Origin: an uncultured Bacteroidales bacterium
Lineage (GTDB): Bacteria; Bacteroidota; Bacteroidia; Bacteroidales; Paludibacteraceae
DNA: 64,000 bases
Direction: 5' to 3'
NCBI GenBank assembly: GCA_934667275.1
Contig: CAKULK010000007.1
Location: forward strand, 52,865 to 116,864
Part shown: positions 50,946 through 61,125 of the stretch, piece by piece
Layout: each line of letters begins with the position of its first letter
Position numbering within the stretch: position 1 is the stretch's first letter
The notes under the pieces: generated by a model
The model's input: the letters and a program-made list of their open reading frames with translations, nothing else
What the model was told of the DNA's origin: nothing
The model's database searches: none
Program-made: the position numbers and the translations under genes

Positions 50946-52469
50946 ATGGCAAAAGCATTACTGATGATTCTGGACGGTTGGGGCATCGGTCCCAAGAACC
51001 CGTCGAACGCAATCTACGAGACTCCCACGCCCCATTGGGACGCCCTATTGGCAAAATATCCGCACAGCCAGTTGCAGGCGAGCGGCGAGAACGTGGGTCT
51101 GCCCGACGGGCAGATGGGCAACTCGGAGGTCGGACACATGAATATCGGCGCGGGACGCGTTGTATATCAAGACCTTGTGAAGATTAACCGCGCCTGTCGC
51201 GACAACTCCATCATGGAGAATCCCGAGATAAAAAGCGCGTACTCCTACGCCCAGAAGACGGGCAAGAACCTGCATATCATGGGCTTGACCTCCACGGGCG
51301 GCGTGCACTCGTCGTTCGACCACCTGTTCTACCTGACGAAAATCGCCAAAGAATACGGGTTGGAAGGGCACACTTTCGTGCATTGCTTCATGGACGGCCG
51401 TGACACAGACCCGAAGTCGGGGCACGGTTTCATCGCCCAGTTGCAGGCGCACCTGCAGGAGACCTGCGGCGAGATAGCATCTATCCAGGGGCGGTTCTAC
51501 GCCATGGACCGCGACAAACGCTGGGAGCGCATCAAAGTAGCCTACGACTGCCTCGTCAACGGGCAGGGCAAGGCGTCGGAAGACATGCTGCAAGCCGTGC
51601 AGGAGAGTTACGACGAGGGCGTGACCGATGAGTTCATCAAGCCGATTGTGCACGTGCGCAACGGGCAACCCGTCGCCACCATCAGCGAGGGCGACGTGGT
51701 CATCTTCTTCAACTACCGCAACGACCGCGCCAAGGAAATCACCATCGTCCTCACCCAGCAGGACATGCCCGAGCAGGGCATGCACACCGTGCCGAACCTG
51801 CAATACTACTGCATGACCCCCTACGACTCGTCGTTCCAGGGCTTGCACGTGCTCTTCCCCAAGGACAACGTGCAGAACACCCTCGGCGAAATCGTGTCGA
51901 AAGCGGGCTTGAAGCAACTGCGCATCGCCGAGACGGAGAAGTTCGCCCATGTGACCTTCTTCTTCAACGGCGGACGCGAGGACAAGTTCCCCGGCGAGGA
52001 CCGCATCCTGATTCCCTCGCCGAAAGTGGCAACCTACGACCTCAAGCCCGAGATGTCGGCACCTGAGGTGACCGAGGCTCTCTGCAACGCCCTCGACACG
52101 CAGCAATACGACTATATCACCCTCAACTTCGCCAACGGCGACATGGTCGGACACACAGGCGTGTACTCAGCCGTACAGAAAGCCGTGGAGACCATCGACG
52201 CCTGCACGGACAAGGTAGTGAACACTGCGCTGAAGAACGGTTACGAGGTCATCATCATCGCCGACCACGGCAACTGCGACCACGAGATTAACGACGACGG
52301 CACGCCCAACACGGCGCACAGCCTCAACCCTGTACCCTTCGTGTATATCAGCAGCCACAAGGACGCGCACGTGGACAACGGTATCCTCGCCGACGTGGCA
52401 CCGTCTATCTGCCACATCATGGGGCTCCAGCAACCGGAAGAAATGACGGGTCACAGCCTAATCAACTGA
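50946..52469 (+). CDS. gpmI: 2,3-bisphosphoglycerate-independent phosphoglycerate mutase
   Basis: 507 residues, normal length. Interconverts 3- and 2-phosphoglycerate in glycolysis. Metal and catalytic motifs are visible: LILDGWG at the N-terminus, GNSEVGHMNIGAGR with the phosphorylated Ser near residue 60, FMDGRDTDP, and ADHGNCD near 440. Four bases separate it from ychF, so co-transcription is likely. Confidence 0.97.
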   Translation: MAKALLMILDGWGIGPKNPSNAIYETPTPHWDALLAKYPHSQLQASGENVGLPDGQMGNSEVGHMNIGAGRVVYQDLVKINRACRDNSIMENPEIKSAYSYAQKTGKNLHIMGLTSTGGVHSSFDHLFYLTKIAKEYGLEGHTFVHCFMDGRDTDPKSGHGFIAQLQAHLQETCGEIASIQGRFYAMDRDKRWERIKVAYDCLVNGQGKASEDMLQAVQESYDEGVTDEFIKPIVHVRNGQPVATISEGDVVIFFNYRNDRAKEITIVLTQQDMPEQGMHTVPNLQYYCMTPYDSSFQGLHVLFPKDNVQNTLGEIVSKAGLKQLRIAETEKFAHVTFFFNGGREDKFPGEDRILIPSPKVATYDLKPEMSAPEVTEALCNALDTQQYDYITLNFANGDMVGHTGVYSAVQKAVETIDACTDKVVNTALKNGYEVIIIADHGNCDHEINDDGTPNTAHSLNPVPFVYISSHKDAHVDNGILADVAPSICHIMGLQQPEEMTGHSLIN

Positions 52470-52473
52470 TTCT

Positions 52474-53580
52474 ATGGCACTTCAATGCGGTATCGTAGGG
52501 CTGCCCAACGTAGGCAAATCCACCCTTTTCAACTGCCTTAGCAACGCCAAGGCGCAGTCGGCTAACTTCCCATTCTGCACCATCGAACCCAACGTGGGCG
52601 TCATCACTGTGCCCGACGAGCGGCTCATCAAACTGGGCGAACTATGCCATCCCGAGCGCGGTGTCATTCCGACCACGGTCGAGATAGTGGACATCGCCGG
52701 ACTCGTCAAGGGTGCCAGCAAGGGCGAAGGGCTGGGCAACAAGTTCCTTGCCAACATACGCGAGACGGACGCCATCATCCACGTCCTGCGTTGTTTCGAC
52801 GACGAGAACGTAGTGCACGTGGACGGCACCGTGGACCCTATCCGCGACAAAGAAATCATCGACGCCGAACTCCAACTCAAGGACCTCGAGACCGTCGAAT
52901 CGCGCATACAGAAGACCGAGAAGCAAGCCAAAGCCGGCGGCGACAAGCAGGCGAAACTTGCCCTCGAGGTACTCCTTAAATATAAGGAAGCCCTCTCCGA
53001 AGGGCGCAACGCCCGCTCCGTCGAACTCGCCAACCGCGAGGAGGAGCAGGCCGCCAAGGACATGTTCCTGCTCACCAACAAGCCCGTGCTTTATGTCTGC
53101 AACGTGGACGAGGACTCGGCAGTCAGTGGCAACGCCTATGTGGAGCGCGTGCGCGAAGCCGTGAAGGGCGAGAACGCCCAAGTGCTCGTGGTCGCTGCCA
53201 AAATCGAAAGCGAGATAGCTGAACTCGAGACCTACGAGGAGCGTCAGATGTTCCTCGACGAAATCGGACTCAAGGAGTCGGGCGTCAACCGCCTCATCAA
53301 GGCGGCGTATGCCCTGCTCGACCTCCGTACTTTCCTCACCGCGGGCAGCGACGAGGTGCGTGCATGGACGTTCCGCGCGGGCAGCAAAGCCCCGCAATGC
53401 GCGGGTGTCATTCACACCGATTTCGAGCGCGGGTTCATTCGCGCCGAGGTCATCAAGTACGAGGATTTCATTGCGCTTGGCGGCGAAGCGGCATGCCGTG
53501 CCGCCGGCAAACTGGCTACCGAGGGCAAAGACTACGTAGTGCAGGACGGCGACATCATGCACTTCCTCTTCAATGTCTGA
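52474..53580 (+). CDS. ychF: Redox-regulated ATPase/GTPase YchF
   Basis: 368 residues. Obg-family P-loop GLPNVGKSTLFN near residue 7-18, switch DIAGLVKGASKGEGLGN, and an A-type specificity motif (VCNVDED) that favours ATP; C-terminal TGS domain ending DYVVQDGDIMHFLFNV. Associates with ribosomes and stress responses in other bacteria. Confidence 0.96.
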   Translation: MALQCGIVGLPNVGKSTLFNCLSNAKAQSANFPFCTIEPNVGVITVPDERLIKLGELCHPERGVIPTTVEIVDIAGLVKGASKGEGLGNKFLANIRETDAIIHVLRCFDDENVVHVDGTVDPIRDKEIIDAELQLKDLETVESRIQKTEKQAKAGGDKQAKLALEVLLKYKEALSEGRNARSVELANREEEQAAKDMFLLTNKPVLYVCNVDEDSAVSGNAYVERVREAVKGENAQVLVVAAKIESEIAELETYEERQMFLDEIGLKESGVNRLIKAAYALLDLRTFLTAGSDEVRAWTFRAGSKAPQCAGVIHTDFERGFIRAEVIKYEDFIALGGEAACRAAGKLATEGKDYVVQDGDIMHFLFNV

Positions 53581-53675
53581 CTACTCCCCACTATCAACTC
53601 CCGAACTCTCCGACTTCTTTCAACTATCAACTCTCAACTTTCAACTAATTTAACCGCGTCAAACTCGTGCCAAAC

Positions 53676-53719
53676 AGCAAGGGATAAGCAAGGGATGCGC
53701 AAGGGATAGGCAACCGGTA
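53676..53719. repeat. 11-bp tandem array AGCAAGGGATA, three units plus one degenerate
   Basis: AGCAAGGGATA, AGCAAGGGATG, CGCAAGGGATA, then GGCAACCGGTA. In the 159-bp gap between ychF and the first antiporter, downstream of TCAACTATCAACT-type repeats (53620-53646). Confidence 0.85.
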
Positions 53720-53739
53720 CAATATAAATGGATTAACAA

Positions 53740-54810
53740 ATGTTTGACTTTCTGAACACATGGCTATCCTCAGGAGAATGGTGGGTAGCAGCCTTGATGA
53801 TTATTGCAGGATTTGCGCTGCTACTTTTCGGCGCAGAGTGGCTTGTGGACGGCGCAAGCGGACTGGCGAAGAAGTACGGCGTCAGCAATCTTGTCATCGG
53901 ACTCACCGTAGTGGCTTTCGGGACATCCATGCCCGAGTTCGTGGTGAATATGGTAGCCGCCTCGCAGCACAACAGCGAGATTGCCATCACCAATATCTTG
54001 GGCAGCAACATCATCAATATCTTCCTCATTCTCGGTTGCACCGCCCTTATCTACCCCATTTCATCGACTCCGCAATCCCGTCGGTTCGACATCCCGTGGA
54101 GTCTCCTTGCCGCGTTGCTGGTCTTGCTTTTCGCCACTTATTGCAGTCCCTCGTGGATTCGCATCGAAAACCTGTTCAATATGCACATCGAGGACGCCAA
54201 TGCCGCTGACCTTGGTACATTCCACTGGGGCGAAGGCTTTCACGCTTTCATATCGGGCGTAGGCGGATTCGTGTTACTCGTGTTCTTCGTCATTTTCCTG
54301 TGGCATAGTTTCCGCAACGCGAAGGCGGAGACGTCCATGGAGGAGTTCCAACCTATGCCCGTCTATAAGGCATTGCTGCTCATTGCCGCAGGCTTGGTGG
54401 GCTTGGTGATTGGCGGAGAACTGATTGTCAAGAGTGCCACCTCTATCGCACATGACCTCGGGGTCAGCGATGCCATCATCGGACTCACCGTCGTGGCACT
54501 CGGCACCTCCTTACCCGAACTGGCGACCTCATGCGTGGCGGCATTCAAGAAGAACTGCGACCTTGCTTTGGGCAATGTGATTGGCAGCAACATCTTCAAT
54601 GTATTCTTTATCCTTGGTTTCAGCGCAGTCATTTATCCCCTTCCCGGCTACCAGGGCTTGGAACTGGACGCTCTGATGGCAGCCTTGGGCAGCGCATTGG
54701 TCATGCTTTTCGTCTATACCAACCGCAAGCACGAAATCAAACGCTGGCACGGAGCCGTCCTTCTCCTCACCTATGCCGCATACCTCGCTTTCCGGCTTGT
54801 GAACGCATAG
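53740..54810 (+). CDS. Calcium/sodium antiporter, CaCA family (copy 1)
   Basis: 356 residues, about ten TM helices in two inverted halves, each with the CaCA alpha-repeat motif (VAFGTSMPEFVVN near 58-70; VALGTSLPELATS near 250). Exchanges cations across the inner membrane; YrbG-like. Very similar along its full length to the next gene. Confidence 0.92.
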   Translation: MFDFLNTWLSSGEWWVAALMIIAGFALLLFGAEWLVDGASGLAKKYGVSNLVIGLTVVAFGTSMPEFVVNMVAASQHNSEIAITNILGSNIINIFLILGCTALIYPISSTPQSRRFDIPWSLLAALLVLLFATYCSPSWIRIENLFNMHIEDANAADLGTFHWGEGFHAFISGVGGFVLLVFFVIFLWHSFRNAKAETSMEEFQPMPVYKALLLIAAGLVGLVIGGELIVKSATSIAHDLGVSDAIIGLTVVALGTSLPELATSCVAAFKKNCDLALGNVIGSNIFNVFFILGFSAVIYPLPGYQGLELDALMAALGSALVMLFVYTNRKHEIKRWHGAVLLLTYAAYLAFRLVNA

Positions 54811-54872
54811 AAAGACCGTATTATTTGATGAGTATCCATACTATAAAACAAACAACATAAACAACTTAATCA

Positions 54873-55943
54873 ATGTTTGACTTTCTGAATACCTGGCTGT
54901 CTTCCGGAGGATGGTGGGTGGCAGTCCTGCTGGTGGTTGCAGGATTTGCACTGCTGCTTTTCGGCGCGGACTGGTTGGTGAACGGCGCAAGCGGACTGGC
55001 GAAAAGGTTTGGCGTCAGCGACCTCATCATCGGACTCACCGTAGTGGCTTTCGGAACCTCTATGCCCGAGTTTGTAGTCAATATGGTGGCGGTGTCGCAG
55101 CACAACAGCGAGATTGCCATCACCAACATCTTGGGCAGCAACATTGTCAATGTCTTCTTCATCTTGGGTTGTTCCGCCCTCATCTACCCTATCACCTCCA
55201 CACGCCAGTCGCGGCGTTTCGACATACCGTGGAGTATGTTTGCAGCCCTGCTTGTCTTGCTTTTTGCCACTTATAGCAGTCCTGAATGGTTGCATATTAA
55301 CAATCTTTTCGATATGCACATCGACCACCCGCAATGGTCTGACCTTGGCACATTTCATTGGGAAGCCGGCAATCACGCTTTCATATCGGGCGTAGGCGGA
55401 TTTGTGCTGCTTGTGTTCTTCGCCATCTTCCTGTGGCATAGTATCCGTAATGCCAAAAACGGCACATCGGAAGAGAACTACAACCCCATGACGCTCTACA
55501 AGGCTGTTCTGCTGATACTGACGGGTTTGCTTTCGTTGGTGGTTGGCGGAGAACTGATTGTGAAGGGTGCCACTTCTGTCGCACGCGACCTCGGGGTCAG
55601 CGATGCCATTATCGGACTGACGATTGTGGCTATCGGTACCTCCCTGCCCGAGTTGGCAACCTCATGCGTGGCGGCATACAAGAAGAACTCGGACATTGCT
55701 CTGGGGAATGTGATAGGCAGCAACATCTTCAATATATTCTTCATTTTGGGCACCAGCGCAGTCATCTATCCTCTTCCGGGCTACCCGGGCTTGGAGTTGG
55801 ATGCCTTGATGGCGGCTCTGGCGAGTGCTATGGTAATGCTTTTCGTCTATACCAACCGCAAGCACGAAATCAAACGCTGGCATGGTGCCATCTTTCTCCT
55901 TACCTATGCCGCCTACCTCACCTTCCGTTTGATGACCGCATAG
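54873..55943 (+). CDS. Calcium/sodium antiporter, CaCA family (copy 2)
   Basis: 356 residues, the same length as copy 1 and by eye about four residues in five identical, with both alpha-repeat motifs intact. The duplication includes the first and last residues, pointing to a tandem duplication of a whole gene. The two copies differ mainly in the central cytoplasmic loop (DANAADLGTFHW against DHPQWSDLGTFHW), so specificity may differ. Ends 9 bp before holB. Confidence 0.92.
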   Translation: MFDFLNTWLSSGGWWVAVLLVVAGFALLLFGADWLVNGASGLAKRFGVSDLIIGLTVVAFGTSMPEFVVNMVAVSQHNSEIAITNILGSNIVNVFFILGCSALIYPITSTRQSRRFDIPWSMFAALLVLLFATYSSPEWLHINNLFDMHIDHPQWSDLGTFHWEAGNHAFISGVGGFVLLVFFAIFLWHSIRNAKNGTSEENYNPMTLYKAVLLILTGLLSLVVGGELIVKGATSVARDLGVSDAIIGLTIVAIGTSLPELATSCVAAYKKNSDIALGNVIGSNIFNIFFILGTSAVIYPLPGYPGLELDALMAALASAMVMLFVYTNRKHEIKRWHGAIFLLTYAAYLTFRLMTA

Positions 55944-55952
55944 TCACAGCGT

Positions 55953-57101
55953 ATGCAGTTTCGAGACATCATAGGGCAGGACAAGGTGAAACGGCAACTG
56001 AGGTTGTCGGTACAGGAGGGGCGTGTTCCCCATGCGCAATTGTTCACCGGTCCGTCGGGCGTGGGAAAACTGCCGCTGGCATTAGCGTATGCGCAATATA
56101 TCGCCTGCCCGCACCGCACAGAAGAGGACTCGTGCGGTGTCTGCCCCACCTGTTTGCAATACAACAACCTGCAGCACCCTGACTTGCATTTTGCCTTTCC
56201 CATTGTAAAGACAGATACGGGGGATGTGTGCAACGATTTCATGGACAAATGGCGCACACAACTGACCACACAACCGTATTTCGACTTGGATGAATGGTAC
56301 AAGCAGTTGGGTGTGGAGACCAAGCAAGGCATCATCTACGAGAAAGAGAGCAGCGAAATCATGCGCAAACTCTCGCTGAAGAGTTTCGGCGACGGCTACA
56401 AGGTGATGCTCATCTGGCTACCGGAAAAGATGAATATAGCCTGCGCCAACAAGTTGCTCAAACTGCTGGAAGAGCCGCCGGAGAAGACGCTCTTTCTCCT
56501 TGTGAGCGAGCAACCCGAACTATTGCTCAGCACCATCATCAGCCGCACGCAAGAGATACGCGTACCGCGTCTGACCGAAGCCGTTATCGCCGAGGCATTG
56601 GCTGCACAGCGCACCGACCTCAGCCCACAAACCTGCCATGACTTGGCGCATATCGCCAACGGCAGTTACCTCGCGGCGGTGAAGATTGCCGACGAGAACG
56701 AGACCAACCAACGCTATTTCAACGACTTTGTCGCCCTCATGCGCAACGCATGGCTGGTGGGGCAACGCAAAGACTATAGTGCCCTGCTAAAACTGCGCAA
56801 ATGGAGCCTCGACATAGCAGATGCCAAAGTGGGACGGGAGAGGCAGAAAGCCTTTTTACAGTACGCCCAACGACAGGTGCGGGAGAACTATATCTGCAAC
56901 TTCCACGCCGCCGAAATGAACTACCAGACAGAGGAGGAACGCAATTTCTCCGCCAAGTTCGCACCTTTTATCCATGCGAGCAACGTGGAGCAGATAATGA
57001 ACGAACTGGCACGGGCAGAGCAACAGATTTCACAAAACGGCAACGCAAAAATCATCTTCTTCGACCTATGTCTGCAGATGATTGTGCTAATCAAAAAATA
57101 A
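55953..57101 (+). CDS. holB: DNA polymerase III delta' subunit-like ATPase
   Basis: 382 residues. Clamp-loader fold: RDIIGQDKVKRQLRLSV, P-loop-like GPSGVGKLPLA (the usual Thr/Ser after Lys is Leu, consistent with a non-hydrolysing delta' subunit), a zinc-binding Cys set CPHRTEEDSCGVCPTC and LLKLLEEPPEKTLFLLVSEQ. Part of replication clamp loading. Followed by ricT, a common Bacteroidetes arrangement. Confidence 0.9.
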   Translation: MQFRDIIGQDKVKRQLRLSVQEGRVPHAQLFTGPSGVGKLPLALAYAQYIACPHRTEEDSCGVCPTCLQYNNLQHPDLHFAFPIVKTDTGDVCNDFMDKWRTQLTTQPYFDLDEWYKQLGVETKQGIIYEKESSEIMRKLSLKSFGDGYKVMLIWLPEKMNIACANKLLKLLEEPPEKTLFLLVSEQPELLLSTIISRTQEIRVPRLTEAVIAEALAAQRTDLSPQTCHDLAHIANGSYLAAVKIADENETNQRYFNDFVALMRNAWLVGQRKDYSALLKLRKWSLDIADAKVGRERQKAFLQYAQRQVRENYICNFHAAEMNYQTEEERNFSAKFAPFIHASNVEQIMNELARAEQQISQNGNAKIIFFDLCLQMIVLIKK

Positions 57102-57131
57102 GACTTCAAGATTATAACCATATAAAACAGA

Positions 57132-58373
57132 ATGGACGAAACATTTATCATAGAAAACGGCAGTTGCCAAATCAGCAAGAAGTCGTGCAACCGCAACTCA
57201 CAGCACATGCTGCCCGTCACCGACTGGCTGAGCGACATTCCCCGTACCGCAGACGAGACCGACCTTGTGGAGGTGCAGTTCAAGAACACCCGCAAAGGCT
57301 ACTACCGCAATACCGAGCAGTTGCCCTTGGAAAAAGGCACCAAGGTCATCACCGAGGCAGCCCCCGGCACCGACCTTGGCGAGGTGACCCTCACAGGACG
57401 TCTGGTGCTGCTGCAGATAAAGAAAAACCGCCTGAACAACGACCACTATGAGGTACGACGCGTTCTCCGTCTTGCCACCGAGCAGGACGAACAGCGTGCC
57501 GCTGAAGCACACGCCAAAGAGCAGGCGACCATGATTCAAGCGCGCCAACTGGCAAAGTCACTCGGGTTGGAGATGAAGATTGGCGATGTGGAGTATCTGG
57601 GCGACGGCAGCAAGGCTATCTTCTACTATATCGCCGAGGGACGTGTGGACTTCCGCCAACTCATCAAGGTGTATGCCGAAACCTTCCGCGTGCGCATTGA
57701 GATGAAACAAATCGGTGCACGTCAAGAGGCGGGGCGCATCGGTGGCACGGGACCTTGCGGACGTGAGTTGTGCTGCTCCACATGGATGACCCAATTCACC
57801 TCCGTAGGCACCAATGCCGCGCGCGTACAGAATATTTCGCTCAACCCGCAGAAATTGGCGGGACAATGCGCGAAACTGAAATGCTGTTTGAACTACGAGA
57901 TGCCCGTGTATGAGGAGGCGGTGAAGAAGATGCCGCCACGCAAGCAGCCGCTTGAGACGCAGGATGCCACCTACTATTTCTTTGCGTCCGACCCTCTCAA
58001 GGGAGAAATCACCTACTCCACCGATGCCCACCAGCCCGTCAACCTGCAAGTGCTCACGCCCGAACAGGCTAAGGACATCATCGAGATGAACCGCCGAGGC
58101 GAGAAACCCGCCACACTCGGCGGCAAGCAATCCACAGCCGAAGTGGTGGAAATCGACTATCAGAACGTGGTGGGACAAGACGACCTGACACGCTTCGACA
58201 AGAAGAAACGCCGCTCGGGCAATAATAACGGACGTCGCGACAACCGACCGGTGCAAAACAACAAAGGTAATCGGTCCAATGGCGACCAACGACGTAACCG
58301 CCCCAACAACGACCGTCCGCAACGAGACAAGCAAAACAACAATGCAAAGAACAATTCTCCTCGTCCTCAGTAG
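57132..58373 (+). CDS. ricT: PSP1/RicT family protein
   Basis: 413 residues. The PSP1 core has the conserved cysteines GPCGRELCCSTW and CAKLKCCLNYE (residues ~205-260), which bind iron-sulfur clusters in the RicT/YaaT complex of B. subtilis. The C-terminal ~70 residues are Asn/Arg/Gly-rich and disordered. Overlaps gldH by 32 bp. Confidence 0.92.
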   Translation: MDETFIIENGSCQISKKSCNRNSQHMLPVTDWLSDIPRTADETDLVEVQFKNTRKGYYRNTEQLPLEKGTKVITEAAPGTDLGEVTLTGRLVLLQIKKNRLNNDHYEVRRVLRLATEQDEQRAAEAHAKEQATMIQARQLAKSLGLEMKIGDVEYLGDGSKAIFYYIAEGRVDFRQLIKVYAETFRVRIEMKQIGARQEAGRIGGTGPCGRELCCSTWMTQFTSVGTNAARVQNISLNPQKLAGQCAKLKCCLNYEMPVYEEAVKKMPPRKQPLETQDATYYFFASDPLKGEITYSTDAHQPVNLQVLTPEQAKDIIEMNRRGEKPATLGGKQSTAEVVEIDYQNVVGQDDLTRFDKKKRRSGNNNGRRDNRPVQNNKGNRSNGDQRRNRPNNDRPQRDKQNNNAKNNSPRPQ

Positions 58374-58812
58374 CCTGTTGCTGCTGACATCGTGCCAACG
58401 CCCTGCCGTTTACAGCGAGTTTCGCGAGATGCCGGTCTCAGGCTGGCATCAGGACTCGGTGCTGCACTACGTAGTACCTGTTTCCGACACCCTCAGCACA
58501 TACGATATCCTGCTCTCCGTGCGCCACACTACACAATATCCATACCAAAACTTATGGATGTTCATCACGGAATGGCAAGACTCCACGTGCATCCTGAGCG
58601 ACACCGTTGAGTGTTACCTCGCCGACGACAGGGGACGTTGGTTAGGCTCGGGTATCAACACCTATGAGATGCCCCTCATCTACACAACCCACCACCGTTT
58701 CCCGCACGCAGGCGACTACACTTTTACCCTCCAACAGGGCATGAGAACAGAAGAATTGCGGGGCATTCGAGATATAGGACTCAAAATAATCAAGCACGAT
58801 GGGGAAGAATAA
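58342..58812 (+). CDS. gldH: Gliding motility lipoprotein GldH
   Basis: 156 residues from ATG at 58342. Lipobox LLTSC (Cys18), then the GldH domain (YSEFREMPVSGWHQDSVLHY; LWMFITEW). Needed for gliding/T9SS function in Flavobacterium; its exact role is unknown. The ricT-gldH-trmB overlap chain indicates a single transcript, separate from the gldK-N operon. Confidence 0.9.
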   Translation: MQRTILLVLSSLLLLTSCQRPAVYSEFREMPVSGWHQDSVLHYVVPVSDTLSTYDILLSVRHTTQYPYQNLWMFITEWQDSTCILSDTVECYLADDRGRWLGSGINTYEMPLIYTTHHRFPHAGDYTFTLQQGMRTEELRGIRDIGLKIIKHDGEE

Positions 58813-59584
58813 ACTGCGCAAATTTGCCGAGATGGAGACTTTCCACAATGTCTTCCAATGCGGCGCACGCGAAGCCTTGGCAGAGAGTCCCGTCACTGCT
58901 ATGGCAGGACATTGGCGTGACCTGTATTTCCACAATGAGAACCCCATCGTACTCGAATTGGGTTGTGGAAGAGGGGAATACACAGTCGGACTGGCAGCCG
59001 CTTTCCCCGACAAGAATTATATCGGCATCGACATCAAAGGGGCGCGTATGTGGGCAGGTGCCAAGCAGGCAGAGCAGGCGGACATGCACAACGTGGCATT
59101 TCTGCGCACCAACATCGAGATGCTTGGCAGTTTCTTTGCCCCCGACGAGGTGGACGAGATATGGATTACTTTCCCGGACCCGCAGATGAAAAAAGCCACC
59201 AAACGTCTCACTTCCACCTACTTCATGCAACGTTATGCACATCTGCTGCGCCCCGACGGACTTATTCATCTCAAGACGGATAGTCCTTTCCTATACACCT
59301 ACACACGCGCGATGGTGAAGGAAAACCGCTATCCTGTGCTTGCCGATACCAGTGACCTCTACCACACAGCCGATGCCCCGCAAGAACAAGGGCAACTGCA
59401 GGCGGCAACGATGTTGCAGACCCACTACGAGCACCAATGGCTTGACCGCGAACTCACCATCAAGTACATCTGCTGGCAACTCGCGCCGCGAACCACACTT
59501 GTCGAACCGGATATCGAAATAGAAAAGGACACCTACCGCTCCTACGGGCGCAACTACGTGTCGCCACAACCACATAACTACTGA
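58799..59584 (+). CDS. trmB: tRNA (guanine-N7-)-methyltransferase
   Basis: 261 residues. Methylates G46 of tRNA. Motif I VLELGCGRGEYTVGLA, AKQAEQADMHNVAFLRTN, and the family signature ITFPDPQMKKATKRL. Starts 14 bp inside gldH. Confidence 0.95.
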   Translation: MGKNKLRKFAEMETFHNVFQCGAREALAESPVTAMAGHWRDLYFHNENPIVLELGCGRGEYTVGLAAAFPDKNYIGIDIKGARMWAGAKQAEQADMHNVAFLRTNIEMLGSFFAPDEVDEIWITFPDPQMKKATKRLTSTYFMQRYAHLLRPDGLIHLKTDSPFLYTYTRAMVKENRYPVLADTSDLYHTADAPQEQGQLQAATMLQTHYEHQWLDRELTIKYICWQLAPRTTLVEPDIEIEKDTYRSYGRNYVSPQPHNY

Positions 59585-59585
59585 T

Positions 59586-61028
59586 ATGCAACCTTTCATC
59601 ATTCTTCTTGTTATTGCGGGGTATTTCGCCCTGCTGTTCACCATCTCCTATATCGCGGGCCGCAAGGCGGATAACGCGGGCTTCTTCTCGGGCAACCGCA
59701 GCAGCAATTGGCTCCTCGTGGCGATGTCCACCATCGGCGCAGCCATCTCGGGCGTTACCTTTGTCAGCGTACCCGGTATGGTGGCTACATCGGGCTTTGC
59801 CTATATGCAGATGGTTCTCGGATTCACCGTGGGGCAACTCATCATCGCCTACGTACTCATACCGCTCTACTACAAACTCAACCTGACTTCTATCTACCAG
59901 TACCTGCAACAGCGGTTTGGAATGATGAGTTACAAGACAGGGGCATGGTTCTTCTTCATCAGCAAGATGCTTGGGGCAAGCGTGCGCCTTTTTGTGGTGG
60001 GCGAGGTACTCCAACTGCTGGTTTTCGGACCATTGGGCGTACCCTTCTGGGCAAACGCAATCTTCACGGTGTTGATTGTGTACCTGTGCACCTTCAAGGG
60101 GGGCGTTAAGTCCTTGATATGGACGGACTTGCTGAAGACGCTGTGCCTCATATTCTCCGTGGCGTTGTGTATCTGGTTCATCTTGCGCTCGGGTGTCTCT
60201 GTCGAGGGCTGGAGCCATAGTCCCATGACAAGAACGTTCTTTTTCGACAACCCCAAAGAGGGCACTTTCTTCTGGAAGCAGTTCCTCGCGGGCATCTTTC
60301 TCGTGGTGGCGACCACGGGCTTGGACCAGGACCTCATGCAGCGGACGCTCTCTTGCAAGAACTACCGCGAGAGCCAAAAGAACATCATCGTGGGCGCACT
60401 CATGCAGATTGTTGTCATCGGGCTCTTCCTTGTATTAGGCTATCTGTTATACAGTTACGCCGCACAAACGGGTGTGGACATCTCCGGTTTGAAGGGCGAC
60501 GATGTCTTCCCCTATTTGGCAACGGGCAACTACTTCCCCGTCATTGTGGGTGTCTTGTTCATTGTGGGCTTTATTGCAGCGGCATATTCGGCTGCAGGTA
60601 GTGCCTTGACCGCCCTGACGACCTCGTTTACAATAGACATTCTCGGGCAAAAACACGCGCAAAGCGATGCCCAACTTACCCGTACACGCCGTATCGTACA
60701 CGCGTCCATGGCGGTACTGATGGCGGTATGTATCTATGTGATACATTTGTTGAACGATGACTCTGTCATACAAACGGTGTACAAAGTGGCAAGTTACACC
60801 TACGGACCCCTGCTCGGCATGTTCTGTTTTGGCATCCTCACCCGCTGGCAGGTGCGCGACAAATGGATTCCCTTGGTGGCTGTCTTGGCTCCCGTCATCA
60901 CGTGGGTGATAGATGTGAACTCCGCCGCATGGTTCAACGGCTACGTATTCTCACACGAGCGTCTGATTCTCAACGCCTTGCTCACCTTCATCGGTATGAT
61001 GTGCCTTATCCGTACAAAACGACAATAG
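59586..61028 (+). CDS. Sodium:solute symporter family protein
   Basis: 480 residues, about 13 TM helices. SSS signatures: SNWLLVAMSTIGAAISGVTF near the N-terminus and GFIAAAYSAAGSALTALTTSF near residue 315-335. Co-transports an unknown small solute with Na+. Follows trmB by one base. Confidence 0.93.
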   Translation: MQPFIILLVIAGYFALLFTISYIAGRKADNAGFFSGNRSSNWLLVAMSTIGAAISGVTFVSVPGMVATSGFAYMQMVLGFTVGQLIIAYVLIPLYYKLNLTSIYQYLQQRFGMMSYKTGAWFFFISKMLGASVRLFVVGEVLQLLVFGPLGVPFWANAIFTVLIVYLCTFKGGVKSLIWTDLLKTLCLIFSVALCIWFILRSGVSVEGWSHSPMTRTFFFDNPKEGTFFWKQFLAGIFLVVATTGLDQDLMQRTLSCKNYRESQKNIIVGALMQIVVIGLFLVLGYLLYSYAAQTGVDISGLKGDDVFPYLATGNYFPVIVGVLFIVGFIAAAYSAAGSALTALTTSFTIDILGQKHAQSDAQLTRTRRIVHASMAVLMAVCIYVIHLLNDDSVIQTVYKVASYTYGPLLGMFCFGILTRWQVRDKWIPLVAVLAPVITWVIDVNSAAWFNGYVFSHERLILNALLTFIGMMCLIRTKRQ

Positions 61029-61084
61029 ATTACTGTCTTTCTTTTAGAACAGATTAGAGCATTTTGTTATAGGATAGAGGGCAT

Positions 61085-61117
61085 ATCGCGGGTCTATCGC
61101 GGGTCGGTCGCGGGTCT
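61085..61117. repeat. 11-bp tandem array ATCGCGGGTCT, three units
   Basis: ATCGCGGGTCT, ATCGCGGGTCG, GTCGCGGGTCT, with a degenerate continuation (CTCGGGTCT) to about 61138. Lies between two convergent genes. Confidence 0.85.
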
Positions 61118-61125
61118 GCCCTACC

